NCBI GenBank assembly: GCA_009663005.1
Contig: VIGQ01001964.1
Span: forward strand, 1 to 35,000
Direction: 5' to 3'
Origin: Actinidia chinensis
Lineage: Eukaryota; Streptophyta; Magnoliopsida; Ericales; Actinidiaceae
DNA length: 35,000 bases
In this document: in pieces, positions 30,801 to 35,000 of the stretch
Position numbering within the stretch: the stretch's first letter is position 1
Layout: every line of letters starts with the position of its first letter
Translations under genes and position numbers: made by a program
The notes under the pieces: model-generated
Database searches by the model: none
The model's input: the letters and a program-made list of their open reading frames with translations, nothing else
Told to the model about the DNA's origin: nothing

Positions 30801-33755
30801 CTGTTGTTGTAGCTGTGTAAAGGCGCTGTTTTTTGAAAAAACCATTGGTTTGAACAAAATAAATCCAAGGTAACTTATATATGCAATAGGGATTTTCTTG
30901 GGACCCAAGGCGGTGCACCCATTCTCTGGCCATAGATTTTCATGGGATGCGACATATCGCACCACGTGTGAAAGTACAAAAAAGACCCCACGCTTTTCAA
31001 CACATTAGTTATTGAGTAGATCCCAATCTAAAAACACACGCCCACACGCACAGGGAGGAAGGAAGTCAGAAATTGTTTTGTAGAGGTCGAAATTAAAAAA
31101 AAAAAACATACCCAATATATTTTTTATAGTTCATAATCAAACGAAAATTTAAATTAAAGAGTTAATCTTAAGTTCGTTTATGTTATTTATTGTTTGCGGG
31201 TAAAACTCATCTGAAATTTCTGATAAAATACAGTAATCTCTCCTTGTCTTGTAGTTTATAAAATATCTGGACATCGCTTAGTTTTGAATTATTATCAAGA
31301 TTCTCTCAGAGTTATTTTTTGATAAAAAATACCAAGAGTGTTCGTAGATTTAACACTTTATATTCTTTTCTCAAATACAACAATTAAAAATAAAGAGATA
31401 CGTTTTTCCTCATAACAACCCTAGTTTATTAAAATTTTCTTTTAAAATAAATTTAGTATTATTTTTAATTTATATTTGCTTGTATAAATACTACATTTTT
31501 ATTTAGTATACATGAAAACAAATGATGATTCTAAAAAAAAAAACAAATTGATTTCTTTTGTTTGGTTTTGCAAGAAAAATGGAATTGCAAAATGCGAAAG
31601 AAATGATTTCCTTATTTGATTTTAGAAGAAAGACGAACGACAATGGAAGAACAAGTAAATAAATAAAATATTGAATATGAGAATTTTATAATTGTCGAGG
31701 AAAATCAATTTTTTACCTACTTTCCTTCTCTTTTTGTTGAAACTCGAGAACCAAACAAGAGAATTATTATTTTCCGTTCTTTTCATTTCTTTCCCTAGCT
31801 TCCAAACAGCGCCTTAGTCATTTTATTTTACTCATGGGAATTTTATTTTATTTTTGAATTTTCATTTTTCTTTTTCCATATTCCATTCTAATTAATTATC
31901 TGGTTATTTAGCTATATGTGGGGAATTCATGATGGGATAATGGGCTGGGGACCTAATTTGGGCACCCTAAATTAAATGAACTGGACCCTACAAATCCAGT
32001 CACAGCTCACAAGTCCGATTCATTGTTTCGCAGGGCCATCATAATATCTTGGGGGCCGTATATTGGTAGATCTGAACCGACCGTTGATCTATTTGTTGGT
32101 AGATCTTTATTTTAGTGGGACCCAGATAATCAAATCATGCGGAACACCTTGGTGATTTGTCTGAAGGACATGCACTGTATTTCTCATTTGGATAGTGATC
32201 TCACCCTCCCATTTTTTCGATTTTTGAACTCCATTTTTCGTCTTTCGATCTCATTGGGGTAAAATTTTTTTTCGATTTTTAGTAAATTATTTTCAACGTT
32301 TTTGATTCAAAAATTCTATATTTTTTCGTTTTCTCATGTCGAGAGGAGTAAAAATATTAATTCAATTCTAATTTAGAAAAAAAAGTGAAATCGTGAGAAA
32401 TTTTCGTCTTTGGTGAATTTTTAAATTAGTTGATTTTATTTCTTTTTGGGTACCCCTCTTGTCAAGAGGAAATTGGACAAGGTATAAATTTCATTAGAAG
32501 AAATTAACAAAAAAATCAATAAAACGAAAAGAAGCTCGAAACCAAGAAGCTAAAAAAAAATCAAAAAAACTTGCCCATAGCTTAAGTAAAAATTAATCCA
32601 AATACAGAGGTATAGCAAAACATATGTTTCTTGTTTATTGAGATGATTACCCAAATACCCCTTCTATTTTAACTACAATATTTGGTAGAAAAATTTTTTA
32701 TTAAAATATAAATTACAAAGTTTTAGATAATTTTACATAATAAAATAAAAAAAAAAAATTAGTTCAATTGAAGAAAAAAGAAGGAAAATAATTTCGCCAC
32801 TCCATTTTTATTTTTATTAGGTAAAAATTACAAAAGATTTAGAGTGCAGAAATCAAAATTGGGATGTAGAAATTATTTTCCAAAAAAAAATGTAAAAATC
32901 ATCACACTTCTCCTGCAATTATGTGAACTGGAATGCGAGTATACGAAGTGGGCCTAGCTCCATAAATGGTGTGCTTGGAAATAGGTCCCTTCAAGGCCCA
33001 TGTAGGCAGCGGGTATGGTTCTAAACCCAATCTTCATGATTGGACAAGACTCGAGACCTTTTATTTAAAAAATAATAATAATAGCTTTAAGACCCTGTTT
33101 GGTTTCACTCATTTGCACCTTATTTAGCATGAAATTTGAATCACGTGATTAAAAGGTTTTATTTTGAAAAAAAAGCATGGGATCTTGATAATTTTTAAGT
33201 TTTCAAGATTTGTTTTTCCATTATTAAAAAAAAAAAACTCAGAATCAACTTAAAAAGATAAATTTGAAAAACGGACGGATTTTTAGATTTTTTTTAAAAT
33301 TTAATTTCTCTGCCAGATTGGTTGATTGTTGTTGAGATTTGATGCTATTGATTGATAAATATTATTTTCATGCTACTATTATTATTTTAATTGTTCTCCT
33401 CCTGAATATTCTACTTTAGTTTAAATTATAGTGTATTGTGAAAAATAGGTATATGTTTGCTTGTTTCTATTGTAGTAATTCTTGAAAATAAAAATAGGAG
33501 GGTACTGTCATGAATATTCGATCCACAAATGAAATTGACTTGAAAAAACTAGAAAATAACAATATAACGTTCATTTGTGAATATAAAATAGGATACTGAT
33601 GAAAATTTGGCTAAAATGACGTCTATATGGTTGGCATCAATTTGAATTGTTGTGATAATGGTTATTTATCTATACATCCCGAATAATTTTTCTGGGTTTC
33701 ATAGTTTGCAAAAGTTTACCAATGGGTTATTGTACCTTTTCATCGGCCATGGGAT
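27886..33755. other. Long AT-rich intergenic region
   Basis: Nearly 6 kb of A/T-rich DNA with no recognised gene. It includes a possible Tourist relic at 28988-29349, an inverted pair near 30408-30440 and 30620-30650 (TTTGTTGG..ATATT), and a lone CCAAACAGCGCCTTA end near 31802. Confidence 0.5.
28988..29349. mobile_element. Possible Tourist-like MITE relic
   Basis: Left GGCCTTGTTCAGATTG and right, read backwards, GCGCCGTTTGGTATATGC, with TTA after the right end. The left flank is TTT, so the target duplication is imperfect. Confidence 0.3.
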
Positions 33756-33758
33756 TTA

Positions 33759-33788
33759 GGCTCCGTTTGGGCACCAGCTTTTTTTAGC

Positions 33789-33821
<33 letters not shown>

Positions 33822-33969
33822 AAGTGTTTTTTTTGCTTTCTGTTTTGCTTTTTTACTTAGTTTTAGCTAAAGTAAAGCCACAAAAGTAAAAAAAAATCAA
33901 AAAATTCTTAGCCTTTTTGATAGACAATTTAGAAAAAAAACATGGTTTTTAAGCATTACAAAACGGGCC
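33759..33969. mobile_element. Tourist-like MITE with TTA target duplication
   Basis: 211 bp flanked by TTA on both sides (33756-33758 and 33970-33972). Left end GGCTCCGTTTGG, right end read backwards GGCCCGTTTTGT. The interior is rich in AGCTTTTT and AAAAGC words and non-coding. Fits the PIF/Harbinger Tourist group. Confidence 0.68.
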
Positions 33970-34090
33970 TTACTGGGAGTCACGTTGATATGCAGTTTAT
34001 CTTCCTGTCAAGGGTTTATGGTCCGGAGGAGGCCGGAGAACAAGCAAAACCCTCACACCGGAAGAGGTTTGCTAGTTTTCCAAGGTGAGA

Positions 34091-34377
34091 ATGGCCTCAT
34101 CAATCTCTTTGTTCCCCAAACCTGTATCGTTCCTTTCCCCTTCTAGCACCAAAAGTCCCCCAAGTCTTCTGGTAGGATTTCGAGAGCACTGTTGGCTCTA
34201 TCTTTAAACATGAACGATTTCTTGGATTCATGCTTCATTTCACATGACTTAGGTTGCAGCTCCTTCCAGGATAAGAAACGAATGACCACAAAATACCCTT
34301 CCGAGCGCAGGGTACCCTTCGCTACACTCGACCTGAAAGCACAAAGGAATTCTAAATTGCCATCCCTCCCAGTCTCT
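34091..34377 (+). CDS. Candidate first exon with transit-peptide-like N-terminus
   Basis: ATG at 34091 opens MASSISLFPKPVSFLSPSST, rich in Ser and Pro and poor in acids, like a plastid transit peptide. The frame ends at TAA 34205-34207. A second frame runs without stops through GRISRALLALSLNMNDFL, PSERRVPFATLDLKAQR and LPSLPVSR to a possible donor AG|GTTAAA at 34377. Switching at the CCCCC run (34157-34161) would join them, as if one base were gained or lost there. A long T-run plus CAG at 34580-34600 could be the matching acceptor. The family is not recognised. Nearby organelle-derived DNA makes a chance reading possible. Confidence 0.27.
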
Positions 34378-34579
34378 AGGTTAAACCGTTGTCTCTCTTT
34401 CTCTCTTCACTTGCTATCTGGCTGGAAAAGGTGGTCCGGGGTATTCATCCCGGCTGTTTTCAGTCAGTATTCTGTTCTTGTTCATTTTTGCCCCTTTTTT
34501 TGTGGCAAAAACCTTTTGCAAAAAAGTCTCTTTCAGCTCAACACATTTGCTACCTGGGAGTCTCGTAGATTGAAGCTTG

Positions 34580-34600
34580 TTTTTTTTTTTTTTTTTTCAG
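34580..34600 (+). repeat. Poly-T tract ending in TTTCAG
   Basis: About 17 T followed by CAG, looking like a strong 3' splice acceptor or a simple T-run. If an acceptor, it would serve the 34091-34377 candidate. Confidence 0.5.
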
Positions 34601-34660
34601 ATTTCATCTCTTCTATTCTCTTTACTTTCACCTTACACTTTCGCTGAGTCTAGGTATGCC

Positions 34661-34733
34661 GAGATAAGGCTGATGACTCCCAAGAGCTCTTATCGACTCC
34701 GTCATTTGGCACCTCAATGTCGACTCATTGCAT
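34661..34733 (+). pseudogene. Fragment of mitochondrial-type 26S rRNA (domain V)
   Basis: GATAAGGCTGATGACTCCCA, AAGAGCTCTTATCGAC, TTTGGCACCTCAATGTCGAC and TCATTGCAT follow, in order and spacing, the conserved stretch of bacterial-type 23S/26S rRNA around the peptidyl-transferase centre (GGATAACAGGCTGAT ... TTTGGCACCTCGATGTCGGC). The TGACTCCCAAGAGCTCTTATCGAC form resembles plant mitochondrial rrn26 as I know it. Only about 73 bp match, and the stem partner has changed (GACTCCGTCA), so it is a dead insert (NUMT), not a gene. Confidence 0.6.
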
Positions 34734-35000
34734 AGTGCGGAATGGCTTGCCAAATCATTTCCCTTCTGAGATCAGAGCCTGCTCTTGTCACTAGCTTCTA
34801 TTTTACATCTGGCAATAATCTCTTATTCTGCTTTAGTCCCTTCTCATCAGCTCGTAGGTCACCAGCCCTCTTGTACTTGCTTCTGCTCGTATTCAGAGTT
34901 TGAGTTTGTAATTCTAATTTTGCTGGAACGCTTGAACTTTGGTTTCATTTAAACCTATTTTAGCCCTTTTTCCAGACTCGAATTGGAGGCTAATCTCCGA

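Noticed and set aside
1..35000. tRNA genes, CRISPR arrays or bacterial-type operons
   Set aside because: No T-loop GGTTCGAATCC-type box with a cloverleaf around it, no regular short repeats with unique spacers, and no ribosome-binding sites or tightly packed genes were seen.

Overview
The window looks like plant nuclear DNA, most likely from a woody eudicot. It is AT-rich and mostly intergenic. It carries plant-type 5S rRNA genes, TG...CA LTR sequence, many small inverted-repeat transposons, a DREB-class AP2/ERF gene and a probable scrap of mitochondrial 26S rRNA. I make no species call. Nothing suggests a bacterial, viral or CRISPR system.

Layout. 1-2380 is AT-rich and holds a few weak exon candidates (945-1046 and 1132-1223 on +, 2097-2255 on -). 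2382-7145 is a tandem 5S rDNA array of ten units with a period near 497 bp. Each unit has a recognisable 5S gene with a TATA-like box near -30, followed by a diverged full-length 5S-like module, then a still more diverged 5S-like block that now carries the promoter of the next gene. Outer copies are decayed and the last is cut short at 7145. 7146-26770 is gene-poor and full of small transposons. The best supported are a Mutator-like MITE (15010-15484, 9-bp TSD), a hAT-like element (18825-19242, 8-bp TSD) and a solo LTR on the minus strand (19261-19743, 5-bp TSD). Also present are Tourist-like MITEs, fold-back elements and a two-copy repeat family (9345-9682 and 15833-16583).

26777-27430 on the minus strand is the only protein-coding gene I can name: an intronless DREB A-4/TINY-like AP2/ERF transcription factor. 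Its conserved blocks lie in the right order but are spread over all three frames, with about a dozen frame switches. Because the residues between switches stay conserved, uncorrected insertion/deletion errors in the assembly explain it at least as well as gene death. The same small-indel style is seen in many 5S copies, so other genes here could also be hidden by frame breaks.

27886-33755 is AT-rich with no recognisable gene. 33759-33969 is a Tourist-like MITE. From about 33980 the base composition shifts: there is a candidate plastid-transit-like N-terminus (34091 on) and, at 34661-34733, a segment matching domain V of large-subunit rRNA of mitochondrial type. The last kilobase may therefore include organelle-derived DNA.
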